64,000 bases of DNA, from the NCBI RefSeq assembly GCF_001428605.1, contig NZ_LMID01000001.1, forward strand, positions 937,372 to 1,001,371, read 5' to 3'. A model generated the notes under the pieces. It had not been told where the DNA came from. It saw only the letters and a list, made by a program, of their open reading frames with translations, and did no database searches. A program made the translations under genes and the position numbers. Source of the DNA: Sphingomonas sp. Root720. GTDB taxonomy: Bacteria; Pseudomonadota; Alphaproteobacteria; Sphingomonadales; Sphingomonadaceae. This document shows positions 14,895 to 22,870 of this stretch, piece after piece. The first letter of the stretch is position 1; each line of letters begins with the position of its first letter.

Positions 14895-16465
14895 TCGAGG
14901 ATCCCAACATCGAGACCCGCATCCTCAACTCGCCGGGGCCGATTTCGGAGGCGTTTCTCGACGATCGTTCGTTCCTGTCGGTGATCATCGGGCCGGTGGG
15001 TTCGGCGAAGACGATGACGGCGCTGCGGAAGCTGCGCCGGGTGGGGATGCGCCAGGGCTTCAAGCTCGACGGCAAGGGCCGGAAGCGGCGCAAGGCGCGC
15101 TGTGGCGTGATCCGCGAGACCTATCCGTCGATCGAGAAGAACACCCTCCCCTCGTGGTTCCGCATCCACCCCGAAAGCGACGGGGTTTTCAGCCGGAAAG
15201 CGCCCTACTCGCACAGGCTGAACCTGATCCTCGACGAGGATGAGTACGGGCAGCCAAGCGATATCTGCGAACTGGAAATGGAGTTTCGCGCGATCGGCGA
15301 CCAGGGCGTCGAGGCGGCCTGTCGTGGCTGGGAAGTCAACGCGGTGATGATCGACGAAGCCGATCTGCAGCCGGCGGACCTGATCGCCTTCCTGTCGGGC
15401 CGCGTCGGGCGATTTTCGGACCTCGATCCGTCGCTTGTCGTCGATCCGCAGATCATCCTGTCGCTCAACGCGCCGTACATGGACAATTGGGTCTACAAGT
15501 TGGCGGTGGAGCGCGATCTCGGCGAGCTGCTGTCGGCGGAACTCGTCGCCGCGCTGGGCGATCGCAAGCTTATCGAGACCTTCATCCAGCCAGGCGGGCG
15601 ATCGCCCGGCGCGGAGAACATCCACAACCTGCCGCCCGGCTATTACGCGATCCAGGCGGCGCTGAACAAACACCGGCCGAGCTACGTCGCGCGGATGGTC
15701 GACAACAAGTTCGTGCCGCAACAGTTCGGGCAACCGGTCAACCCGGGGTTCAGCTATGAGCAGCATGTCCGCGAGATCGACTGGGATCCGGCGCGCGACC
15801 TGATCCTCGGCGTCGACCAAGGGCTGTTCGCAGCCGCGGTCGCGCAGCAGCACACGCCGATGGCGCAGCTCCGCTCGCTCGCCGAGAGCGTGATCATGCA
15901 CGAGGACGGAAAGACCCTGATGAAGATCGGGCCGACCGCCTTCGGCCAGATGTGCCGGCAGATGCTCAACGATCATTTCTTCGACCTGCGACCCGACAAG
16001 CTGCGTGTACGTGCCGACCCGGCCGCCTTCGCCGCCGCCGATCGCGTCGATCACGAACATCAGTGGGTGCTCGCCTTCCAGGCCGGGCTGGGCATCCGGG
16101 GCGTGAAGGTGAAGCCGGCGCGGACGAACGCGGCGACGCCCCGCCTCGAGGTGATCCACCGGGCCCAGGCGGAGATCGACGGCTACGCGGTCCATTCGCG
16201 GTGCAAGCACCTGATCCGAGGGCATCTTGGCGGATATCGCTACGCGAAGGCGACGATCGGCGACGGCGAGAGCAGGGGCCGGCTCGAGATCGCCAACACG
16301 ATCTACACCCACGTCTGCGACGCCGAGCAATATGCCGGCCTCGAGGCCGATGGAGCGGTCGATTTCGTGCTTGGAAAGACGGACCGGCGCGGTCGCGCGC
16401 GTGCACGCGCACGCGAGGCAGCCCGCGTCGACCATGGCAGCGGTTATTTCAGCGGAGGGCGATGA
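14891..16465 (+). CDS. terL: Terminase large subunit
   Basis: A 524-aa packaging motor. The Walker A variant IIGPVGSAKTMTA (about residues 31-43) and Walker B NAVMIDEAD (about 152-160) define the ATPase. The C-terminal nuclease starts at LILGVDQGLFAAA with its first acidic Asp, and further Asp/Glu residues follow. It cleaves and translocates phage DNA into the prohead at the portal. It overlaps the upstream gene by 4 bases. The C-terminus is Arg-rich (RRGRARARAREAARV). Confidence 0.93.
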   Translation: MIEDPNIETRILNSPGPISEAFLDDRSFLSVIIGPVGSAKTMTALRKLRRVGMRQGFKLDGKGRKRRKARCGVIRETYPSIEKNTLPSWFRIHPESDGVFSRKAPYSHRLNLILDEDEYGQPSDICELEMEFRAIGDQGVEAACRGWEVNAVMIDEADLQPADLIAFLSGRVGRFSDLDPSLVVDPQIILSLNAPYMDNWVYKLAVERDLGELLSAELVAALGDRKLIETFIQPGGRSPGAENIHNLPPGYYAIQAALNKHRPSYVARMVDNKFVPQQFGQPVNPGFSYEQHVREIDWDPARDLILGVDQGLFAAAVAQQHTPMAQLRSLAESVIMHEDGKTLMKIGPTAFGQMCRQMLNDHFFDLRPDKLRVRADPAAFAAADRVDHEHQWVLAFQAGLGIRGVKVKPARTNAATPRLEVIHRAQAEIDGYAVHSRCKHLIRGHLGGYRYAKATIGDGESRGRLEIANTIYTHVCDAEQYAGLEADGAVDFVLGKTDRRGRARARAREAARVDHGSGYFSGGR

Positions 16466-16466
16466 C

Positions 16467-16658
16467 ATGTCGGGAATGATGTTCGGGAAACCCAAGATGG
16501 CCGCGCCGACGCCGGTGGCGACCAGGGACATGGCGGCCGAGAACGCCGCCGCGTCCGACGAGATCCGGCGCCGGCGCGGCGCTGGGGCGAACGTGCTGCT
16601 CGGTTTCGGCGGCGCGGAGGCGGCGACGGCCGGCGGCAAGGCGCTGCTGGGCGTGTGA
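16467..16658 (+). CDS. Small conserved podoviral protein, 63 aa
   Basis: A 63-aa protein: MSGMMFGKPKMAAPTP at the start, RRRRGAGANVLLGF in the middle and GGKALLGV at the end. Small proteins with this 'FGKPK ... RRxGxxxxLLG ... GKxLLG' outline occur next to portal or terminase genes of many podovirus-like prophages; their role is unknown. AGCGGAGG precedes the start by about 11 bases. Confidence 0.7.
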   Translation: MSGMMFGKPKMAAPTPVATRDMAAENAAASDEIRRRRGAGANVLLGFGGAEAATAGGKALLGV

Positions 16659-16685
16659 CTTTCAACTGAGCGAAGGAGAATGAAC

Positions 16686-17588
16686 ATGGGTGGCAAGTCA
16701 TTGACAGGCGGCGCAGCCGCACCGGATCAGGGCGGCGAAACCGACTGGAAGGCGGCGGCGCTCGACCTGAAAGACAAGATCGACGGGCTTGGTCAGCTAT
16801 TGAGCGACAAGGGGTTCGATCGTCCCGCCGACCTGACGATCCTCGCATTCGCGGGCGAGACGATCGTATTGCTCGTCGGCGATCGCGATCGCGACCAGTC
16901 CGAACTGGCGAAGGCGTCGGCCGCGCTCGTAGCGCTGGGTTATCCGGTCAATGGCGGCCCCGAGGACGCGACGGACATCGACAAGCTGGTCCTTGCCCTC
17001 AAGGGCGTCAGCGATGATCGCGCCGCCATGCGGATCGAACTCGACCAGATCGACGCGCTGATCGAGACGGCCGGCTTCGATCCCGGCAAACTTGACGAGG
17101 GAGTGAACGGCGCGGCCGCGCTGGCCGTCATCATCGGCACGCTTACCGATCGCGCCAAGACACTCGAGGATCAGCTCGGGAAGGCAACGGCGAAAATCGA
17201 GACCTTGGAGACCAAAGGGGTCAGCACCGCCAAGGCGAAGGGCGCGCCGAAGAAGCGCGCTATCGTGCTCGAGCTGCCCGCCGCGCCGGTGCCGGCCCTC
17301 GAGGCGGCGCTCACCGGTGCGACGGCGATCGTGTTTTCGGAGGGCGGCGGCATGATCGAGGACATCAGGCCGATCGAGTTCGAACCGGCGGCCTATCGCG
17401 CCAGCAACGGCAAGGCGCTGCTCGGCCGCAAGATCGCGATCGATCCGCAGATCGGCTTCGCGCGGATCGACTGCGCCTGGCTTCTCGTCGACGGCAAGCC
17501 GGTGTCGTGTTGCGAGGTGCCGGGGGGTATCGTCGCGGGCGGCGGCCGGGGTGCGAGCTTCGCCGCCGACAGCCTGATTTTCGCGTGA
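16686..17588 (+). CDS. Hypothetical phage structural-region protein, 300 aa
   Basis: A 300-aa protein. Residues 20-175 are helical and acidic with coiled-coil-like segments (LTDRAKTLEDQLGKATAKIETLE), then a linker with KAKGAPKKR, then a beta-rich C-terminal domain rich in Gly (GGIVAGGGRGASFAADSLIF). The start at 16686 is preferred because AGGAG lies seven bases upstream. Its place between terL and the portal gene suggests a virion or packaging accessory. No family recognised. Confidence 0.6.
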   Translation: MGGKSLTGGAAAPDQGGETDWKAAALDLKDKIDGLGQLLSDKGFDRPADLTILAFAGETIVLLVGDRDRDQSELAKASAALVALGYPVNGGPEDATDIDKLVLALKGVSDDRAAMRIELDQIDALIETAGFDPGKLDEGVNGAAALAVIIGTLTDRAKTLEDQLGKATAKIETLETKGVSTAKAKGAPKKRAIVLELPAAPVPALEAALTGATAIVFSEGGGMIEDIRPIEFEPAAYRASNGKALLGRKIAIDPQIGFARIDCAWLLVDGKPVSCCEVPGGIVAGGGRGASFAADSLIFA

Positions 17589-17598
17589 TGTAGACCGT

Positions 17599-17638
17599 CC
17601 CTCGCGTGCGTGCGCGTGCACCCGCGCGCATGCGAGGG
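17599..17638 (+). terminator. Hairpin ahead of the portal gene
   Basis: CCCTCGCGTGCGTGCGCG and CGCGCGCATGCGAGGG form a long stem with few mismatches between 17599 and 17638, in the 80-bp gap before the portal gene. No T tract follows. It may attenuate transcription or stabilise the downstream message. Confidence 0.45.
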
Positions 17639-17669
17639 GCGGAAACCCAGTTCCGATGGGGGAATTCCG

Positions 17670-19328
17670 ATGATGGAAGATGCGACCGACATCCTACGCG
17701 ACCAGGGGATGATGGAGACCGAGCGGTCGAATTTCGAGAGCCAGTGGCAGGATGTCGCCGAGCTCGTGCTCCCCCGCCAGGCGGACTTTCCGATGGGCGG
17801 CTTCGCATCGAGCCAAGGGCAGAAGCGTACCGGCCGGATCTACGACGAAACGGCGATGCTGGCGCTCGACCATGGCTGCGCGGTGTTCGAAAGCTACCAG
17901 ATGCCTCGAGGCGCGCGCTGGCAGAGCCTTGCTCCGCTCGATGACGAGCTGCTCAAGAACCGACGGGTGCGGGCATGGTACGAACTCAAGACAGCCCAGC
18001 TTTTCGCGATGCGGGCGGCGCCGGCATCGGGTTTCGCCGAGCAGGCGCACGAAAGCACGGCGTCGCTGCTGGCGTTCGGCAACCAGGCGATCACGCCAGA
18101 GCTGCTGCTCGACGCGCGCGGGCGCAATACCGGCATGTATTATCGTTCCGAGCATATCGGCCAGCTCTACATCCGTGAGAACGCACATGGCCGGGTGGAC
18201 ACGACGCACCGGAAATTCATGCTGACCGCGCGCCAGGCGGCACAGAAATGGAGGGATGACGCGCCCGAATGCGTGCAAAAAGCGATCCGGGATCGCAAGC
18301 CCGAGGAGAAGCATGAATATCTCCACGTGCTGTCGCCGCGCCGCGACTGGGATCCCGGTCGGGCCGACGCGAAGGGCAAGCCGGTGGCGAGCCGCTACGT
18401 GTCGATCGGCGACAAAGCGATCTTCGACGAGGGCGGGTATCGCTCGATGCCGACGATCTATTCGCGGTTCGAAAAGTCGCCGACCGAAAGCTATGGGCGC
18501 GGCCCGGTGATGAACGTCATGCCGGCGATCCGCGCGACCCAGGAGATGATGAAGGATCTGATCACGGCGGTGGAGCTGCTGGCGAAGCCTCCGCTGCTCG
18601 CGACCGACGACATGCTCGATCAGGTCGTTCGCTATTTCGCCGGCGGCATCACCTATGGCGCCCTCGATTTTCAGGGCAATCCGGCGCTCAAGGCGTTGAT
18701 CGACGGCATGGACATCGCGCCGGCGATGGAACTGCTCGCGCAGTCGCGCGGCGTGATCAAGCGGGCGCTGTGGGAAGATCTCTTCCAAGTCCGCATGGAA
18801 CAGAAAACCCATGTGTCGGCGACGGATATCCTCGAGCGATCGTCCGAGAAGGGCGTGCTGCTCGCCCCGCTCGGCCGGCAGGAGACCGAGTGGTTTTCGC
18901 CGATGGCGATGCGCGAGGTCGACCTTATGTGGGAACTCGGCCTGCTCGACGACATGCCGCCCGAGGTCCGCGAGGCCGGCGGCCTGTACCAGCTCACCTA
19001 TGACAATCCGCTGCGCCGGGCACAGATGGCCGATCAGGCGGCGGGGTTCTACCGTACGCTCGAGGGCGTTACGCCACTGATGCAGCTCAAGCCCGAGCTC
19101 GCCGACGTGTTCCTGACCCGTTACCCATTCGAAAAGGTGCTTGCCGGCCTCGGTCGGATCAATGCGGTCCCGGCGGCATGGGAAAGCGACGAGGACGAAC
19201 GCGAAAGCGCGAAGATGGCGATCGAGCAGCAGGGCCAGGCGCAGCAACTGCTCGCGGCGGCGCCCGTCGTCTCCAAGGTCGCCGCGGATCTCTCGAAGCT
19301 GAACGGAGGTGCCGGTGTCGCTGCGTGA
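17670..19328 (+). CDS. T7-like head-to-tail connector (portal) protein
   Basis: A 552-aa protein of the T7 gp8-type connector family (PF12236). Diagnostic phrases include ESQWQDVAELVLPRQ near the N-terminus, IYDETAMLALDHGCAVFESYQMPRG, FALHTALLAFGNQAI-like segments around residue 130 and YGRGPVMNVMPAIRATQEMMKDL. Length is close to the T7 portal (536 aa). The ATG at 17670 follows a GGGGGA ribosome-binding site. Twelve copies form the portal vertex through which DNA is packaged and ejected. Confidence 0.9.
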   Translation: MMEDATDILRDQGMMETERSNFESQWQDVAELVLPRQADFPMGGFASSQGQKRTGRIYDETAMLALDHGCAVFESYQMPRGARWQSLAPLDDELLKNRRVRAWYELKTAQLFAMRAAPASGFAEQAHESTASLLAFGNQAITPELLLDARGRNTGMYYRSEHIGQLYIRENAHGRVDTTHRKFMLTARQAAQKWRDDAPECVQKAIRDRKPEEKHEYLHVLSPRRDWDPGRADAKGKPVASRYVSIGDKAIFDEGGYRSMPTIYSRFEKSPTESYGRGPVMNVMPAIRATQEMMKDLITAVELLAKPPLLATDDMLDQVVRYFAGGITYGALDFQGNPALKALIDGMDIAPAMELLAQSRGVIKRALWEDLFQVRMEQKTHVSATDILERSSEKGVLLAPLGRQETEWFSPMAMREVDLMWELGLLDDMPPEVREAGGLYQLTYDNPLRRAQMADQAAGFYRTLEGVTPLMQLKPELADVFLTRYPFEKVLAGLGRINAVPAAWESDEDERESAKMAIEQQGQAQQLLAAAPVVSKVAADLSKLNGGAGVAA

Positions 19329-19647
19329 CGATGCCGACAGGATCGCCGATCGCGCCAAGGGGATGGCGGCCCAACTCCGCCGCGCGATCGGCGCGATCAG
19401 CAACCGGCATGCGGTCTACTCGGCCGTATTCCGGCCCGGTGGCAAGATGACCCCGGCGGCCGCCCATGTGCTCGACGACCTGGCGGCTTTCTGCGGCGCG
19501 GATGCCAGCACCTATCATGACGATCCGCGTCGTCACGCGAAGATGGAGGGGCGGCGCGAAGTCTATCTGCACATCCAGCAAAGCCTGAAACTCGACGGTG
19601 AAAAATTGGCCGCGCTTCGGCGCGAATTGAGGGAGCATGAAGCATGA
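19315..19647 (+). CDS. Bbp19-like phage protein
   Basis: A 110-aa protein (VSLRDDADRIADRAKGM...) resembling the Bbp19 family found between portal and scaffold in BPP-1-type and other podoviruses: a conserved 'FxxPxGxxxLxDL' region (YSAVFRPGGKMTPAAAHVLDDL) and a C-terminal EGRREVYLHIQ. GGAGGT lies four bases before the GTG at 19315, so this start is preferred to the GTG at 19309. It overlaps the end of the portal gene by 14 bases. Its role in the virion is unknown. Confidence 0.7.
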   Translation: MSLRDDADRIADRAKGMAAQLRRAIGAISNRHAVYSAVFRPGGKMTPAAAHVLDDLAAFCGADASTYHDDPRRHAKMEGRREVYLHIQQSLKLDGEKLAALRRELREHEA

Positions 19648-20498
19648 GCGACGGAAATGAAGGCGGCGGCGCGGATATCATCGTTCCGCCCGGTGGCGAG
19701 GGCGGTGGCGGCGGCGGCGGCGGCGGTCCGGAATGGCTGTCCGGCCTGTCCGAGGATCTGCGCGGCGATGCGACGCTGACGCGCTATGCTGACGTCGAGG
19801 CGCTGGCGCGCGGTCATATCGAGACCAAACGTCTCGCCTCGAGCCGAGTGATCCTGCCCGGCAACGATGCCGACGATGCCGCGTGGAACAGCTTCTACGA
19901 GGCGATCGGCCGTCCCAAGGATCCGGCCGAATATCAGATCGAAATCCCCGACGGGGCCGACGCGGCGATCGCCGACAAGTTCCGGCCGATCGCCCATCAA
20001 CTCGGTTTGACGCCGAAGCAGGTGACGGGCCTGGTCGGTTGGAACAACGAGTTGGCGACCGCCCTACAGGGCGAGGCGAGCGCCGCCGCCGAGGCGAAGC
20101 GGGCCGAGGGGGGCGCTTCGATCGAAGCGCTCAAGGCCGAACTGGGCAGCGATTACGGCGTGAAGGAGAAGCTCGCGCAGGATGCCGCCCGGCGCTTCGG
20201 GGTCGAGCCCGAAACCGCCGACAAGCTGGTCGAGGTGCTGGGCGATCGCAAGGCGGTCGAGCTGTTCATGCGTATCGGCGAGCAGATGGGCGAGCATCGG
20301 CGGGTCGACGGCGAACCGTCGGGCGGCGGCTTTGGCGGCGGCGGCGATCCCGATGCCACCCTGTCGGCGAAGATGCTCGATGGAAACTGGCGCGAGAAGG
20401 CAGGCACGAAAGGCACGCCCGAACATGCCGAATATAACCGGCTCGTCGAAGCCGCAGCCCGGAAGGAGGCGGTTGCGCGCCAACGCAAAGCGTCTTGA
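19644..20498 (+). CDS. Capsid scaffolding/assembly protein
   Basis: A 284-aa acidic, helical protein just before the major capsid gene, the position of T7 gp9. Its N-terminus has a long Gly run; the middle (PAEYQIEIPDG...ADKFRPIAHQLGLTPKQVTGLVGWNNE) is typical of podoviral scaffold proteins. The C-terminal end is Lys/Arg-rich. It is expected to guide prohead assembly and to be absent from the mature virion. The start overlaps the stop of the upstream gene by 4 bases. Confidence 0.8.
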   Translation: MSDGNEGGGADIIVPPGGEGGGGGGGGGPEWLSGLSEDLRGDATLTRYADVEALARGHIETKRLASSRVILPGNDADDAAWNSFYEAIGRPKDPAEYQIEIPDGADAAIADKFRPIAHQLGLTPKQVTGLVGWNNELATALQGEASAAAEAKRAEGGASIEALKAELGSDYGVKEKLAQDAARRFGVEPETADKLVEVLGDRKAVELFMRIGEQMGEHRRVDGEPSGGGFGGGGDPDATLSAKMLDGNWREKAGTKGTPEHAEYNRLVEAAARKEAVARQRKAS

Positions 20499-20507
20499 CG
20501 CAACGTG

Positions 20508-20532
20508 GGGGCGGAGCTTATTGTTCCGCCCC
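20508..20532 (+). terminator. Hairpin between scaffold and capsid genes
   Basis: GGGGCGGA and TCCGCCCC pair around a 9-nt loop in the 177-bp gap before the capsid gene. No T tract. It is probably an mRNA-processing or attenuation element, giving the capsid gene independent dosage. The rest of the gap shows no further clear element. Confidence 0.45.
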
Positions 20533-20675
20533 ATCCGGCCTCCCCGTCCATGACGGCTCCGGTGCTCTCCGCGAAAGCAGCGGCGTAGTAGACGGGTCGA
20601 TATCCCGCCAGACCGGCCCGGCGATCGCCGTCTCCCCGATCGAAACTTCGCAAGTCGTTTCATCAGGGGGTCACA

Positions 20676-21611
20676 ATGGCCGAGAATTATGCTGATGTCG
20701 TCCGTACCGTAGGCTTTCGCAAAGCCGTCGAGTTCGCACTCAACGAAACGCCCGGCAAATTCCGCGCGCTGTGCGGTAGCAAGGGCAGCTATTCCAACAA
20801 GCTCGAGCAGATCGAGGATCGTTTCGGCGACCTCTATGCCGAGGAGATCGACGAGCGGAATGGCGACACCAAGAATGTCGATCCCGACGTCGAGCGCCGC
20901 TGGATCGCCAAGCCGAAGCGCGCGTCGGTGGCGCCTCTGCTCGATCCCGACGATCAGATGTCGACCGAGGTCGGCCTCAAGTCGCCCCTGTCGGTCGGCG
21001 TCGCCCGCGCGATCCGCCGCTACCAGGACGACAAGTTCCTGCAGGGCTTCTACGGCACCGCCTATACCGGCGAGCAGGAAAGCCTGTCGGCCGTGCCGTT
21101 CAAGTCGGCCAACGTCATGGCGGTCGACTATGGCAACACCGGCACGCCGACCGGCCTGACCCTGGCCAAGCTGATCGGCATCAAGAAGTTCATGCGCAAG
21201 AACCTCGTCGATCTCGAGATCGAGCGGCCCGTCATCATCACGACGGCCGAGCAGGAAGAGGATCTGCTCAACATCATGCAGATCCAGTCGAAGGACTATA
21301 ACCCGATGACGCAGCAGGTGCTGCAGTCGGGCCAGGTCGTGTCGTTCATGGGCATGGACTTCCTCCAGGCCGAGATCGGCAACGCAAAGGCGTACAAGCT
21401 CAGTGCGGGGTCGACGGTCGACGGGAGCGGCTATCGCCGGCTGCCGGTCTTCCTGCGGTCGGGCATGCACTGGGGCAACTGGCTCGACTTCGAGGGCCAC
21501 GCGGATCTGCGCCCCGACAAGAACCATAGCGAGCAGATCGCCGGCTACACCTGTGGCGCCGCGACCCGCGTGCTCGAGGACAAGTGCTACCAGATCCTCT
21601 GCGCTGAATAA
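20676..21611 (+). CDS. Major capsid protein
   Basis: A 311-aa protein of the podoviral capsid group with HK97-like fold. It sits directly after the scaffold gene, has a strong ribosome-binding site (CAGGGGG) and contains phrases typical of the family: KPKRASVAPLLDPDDQM, KSPLSVGVARAIRRYQDDKFLQGFYG, RPVIITTAEQEEDLL and WLDFEGHADLRPDKNHSEQIAGYTCGAATR. It is bracketed by hairpins, as highly expressed capsid genes often are. It forms the icosahedral shell. Confidence 0.88.
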   Translation: MAENYADVVRTVGFRKAVEFALNETPGKFRALCGSKGSYSNKLEQIEDRFGDLYAEEIDERNGDTKNVDPDVERRWIAKPKRASVAPLLDPDDQMSTEVGLKSPLSVGVARAIRRYQDDKFLQGFYGTAYTGEQESLSAVPFKSANVMAVDYGNTGTPTGLTLAKLIGIKKFMRKNLVDLEIERPVIITTAEQEEDLLNIMQIQSKDYNPMTQQVLQSGQVVSFMGMDFLQAEIGNAKAYKLSAGSTVDGSGYRRLPVFLRSGMHWGNWLDFEGHADLRPDKNHSEQIAGYTCGAATRVLEDKCYQILCAE

Positions 21612-21622
21612 CCCCGCGAGCC

Positions 21623-21646
21623 GGGGGGCGGTTTCGGCCGCCCCCC
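21623..21646 (+). terminator. Strong GC hairpin after the capsid gene
   Basis: GGGGGGCGG and CCGCCCCCC pair perfectly around TTTCGG, 11 bases after the capsid stop. It lacks a T run, so it may protect the 3' end of the capsid message or pause transcription. Confidence 0.5.
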
Positions 21647-21719
21647 AACCCGCCGATCAGGTCCACGACAGGACCGCACCGGGACCGCAAGGCCCCAAGG
21701 GACGAAGGGAGTTTCGATT

Positions 21720-22169
21720 ATGGCGAAGGGTTATCCCGCCGCTCTGCTGGGCGTCATCGACGGCAGCAAGGTTCCCGCGATCAAAGCCGATGGCCGGATC
21801 TACGGCGCACGCCTCCGCGCATATGAGGCGAAATATGACCTGGCGCTCGCCAGCGTCAAGAAAGCGACGGGCGACACCAATGTCGTCTGCCAGGTCCCGG
21901 CAAACGAGAAGCCGGTCGCGTTCCTCATTCTCGCATCGGCGACGATGGGCGCCAGCGCGACGATCGCGATCGGGACGGCGGCGGTGCCGGCGAAGTACAA
22001 GGCCGCCGCCACCTTCACGACCGCAAATGTGCCGACGCTGGTGATGCTGTCATCCGCTGCCGACGATGATCCGTTGTCGGCCGAGGAAGAGATCATCTTC
22101 ACGGTCGGCACCGCCGATCTTCCCGGCGCAGGCATCCTGCAGATCTGGGCGATCACTTCCGGCCGTTGA
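21720..22169 (+). CDS. Hypothetical virion protein downstream of the capsid, 149 aa
   Basis: A 149-aa protein rich in Ala, Val and Thr with several beta strands (PVAFLILASATMGASATIAIGT, EEEIIFTVGTADLPGAGILQIW). GGGAG lies eight bases before the ATG. Position and composition suit a capsid decoration or head-completion protein. No family identified. Confidence 0.6.
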   Translation: MAKGYPAALLGVIDGSKVPAIKADGRIYGARLRAYEAKYDLALASVKKATGDTNVVCQVPANEKPVAFLILASATMGASATIAIGTAAVPAKYKAAATFTTANVPTLVMLSSAADDDPLSAEEEIIFTVGTADLPGAGILQIWAITSGR

Positions 22170-22186
22170 GGTCCGGGAGCGGGGGG

Positions 22187-22256
22187 AGCGCCGCCGGGAT
22201 CGTTCGGGACCGCCTCCAGTCGGTTTCGAGGAGAGCCTTTCCCGGCGGCGCTTTTT
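22187..22256 (+). terminator. Rho-independent terminator
   Basis: GCGCCGCCGGGA (22188-22199) pairs perfectly with TCCCGGCGGCGC (22240-22251) around a 40-nt loop and is followed by TTTTT (22252-22256). This separates the head genes from the tail genes. It is the clearest intrinsic terminator in the prophage. Confidence 0.75.
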
Positions 22257-22276
22257 AACATGACGAGGGGCGCGAC

Positions 22277-22870
22277 ATGGCCGGCGAGCGATCACAGACA
22301 GCGTTGATCAACCGCGCGGCCGCGCTGATCGGCAGCACCAAGAAGATCGCCGATATCGACGAAGCCACGCCGCTCGCGAGCGCGGCAAAGGCCATCTGGG
22401 ATGGCGCGGTCGAGAATGTCCTGTCCGAGCATCCATGGAAACCCGCGATCAAGCGCGCGATGCTCAATCGCCTGGTGACGACGCCAGCCTTTGGTTACGC
22501 CTATCAATTCCAGCTACCGCCGGACTGCCTGCGCTGGCTGCCGCCGACGCTCGAGGATCGCGATTTCTTCGAAGGGGTGCAGGAAGGCGACCTCATCCTG
22601 ACCAACTGCGAAGGGCCGCTGCCCGTCCGCTATATCTGGCTCAATACCCAGCTTCCGAAATGGACACCCGCGATGGTCGAGGCACTGGTCCGCCAGCTTG
22701 CCGAGGATCTCGCCGAGCCGCTGTCGGCCCTCGCCGGCGTCGTCAATCGCGCCGCGAGCAAGTCCGATCGCGCCATGCGACAGGGACGCCGCCAGAACGG
22801 CCTGGCATCGGGCGATCGCGACCTCAACCAGCAGAGCCGTTCGAGCTGGCTCGCGGCGCGTAACCGGTGA
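22277..22870 (+). CDS. T7-like tail tubular protein A
   Basis: A 197-aa protein of the T7 gp11 (tail tubular A) family: ALINRAAALIGSTKKIAD at the start, HPWKPAIKRAMLNR with the conserved Pro/Trp region, and YAYQFQLPPDCLRWL. Length equals that of T7 gp11 (196 aa). It forms the adaptor ring between the portal and the nozzle. The gene overlaps the next by 4 bases. Confidence 0.85.
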   Translation: MAGERSQTALINRAAALIGSTKKIADIDEATPLASAAKAIWDGAVENVLSEHPWKPAIKRAMLNRLVTTPAFGYAYQFQLPPDCLRWLPPTLEDRDFFEGVQEGDLILTNCEGPLPVRYIWLNTQLPKWTPAMVEALVRQLAEDLAEPLSALAGVVNRAASKSDRAMRQGRRQNGLASGDRDLNQQSRSSWLAARNR

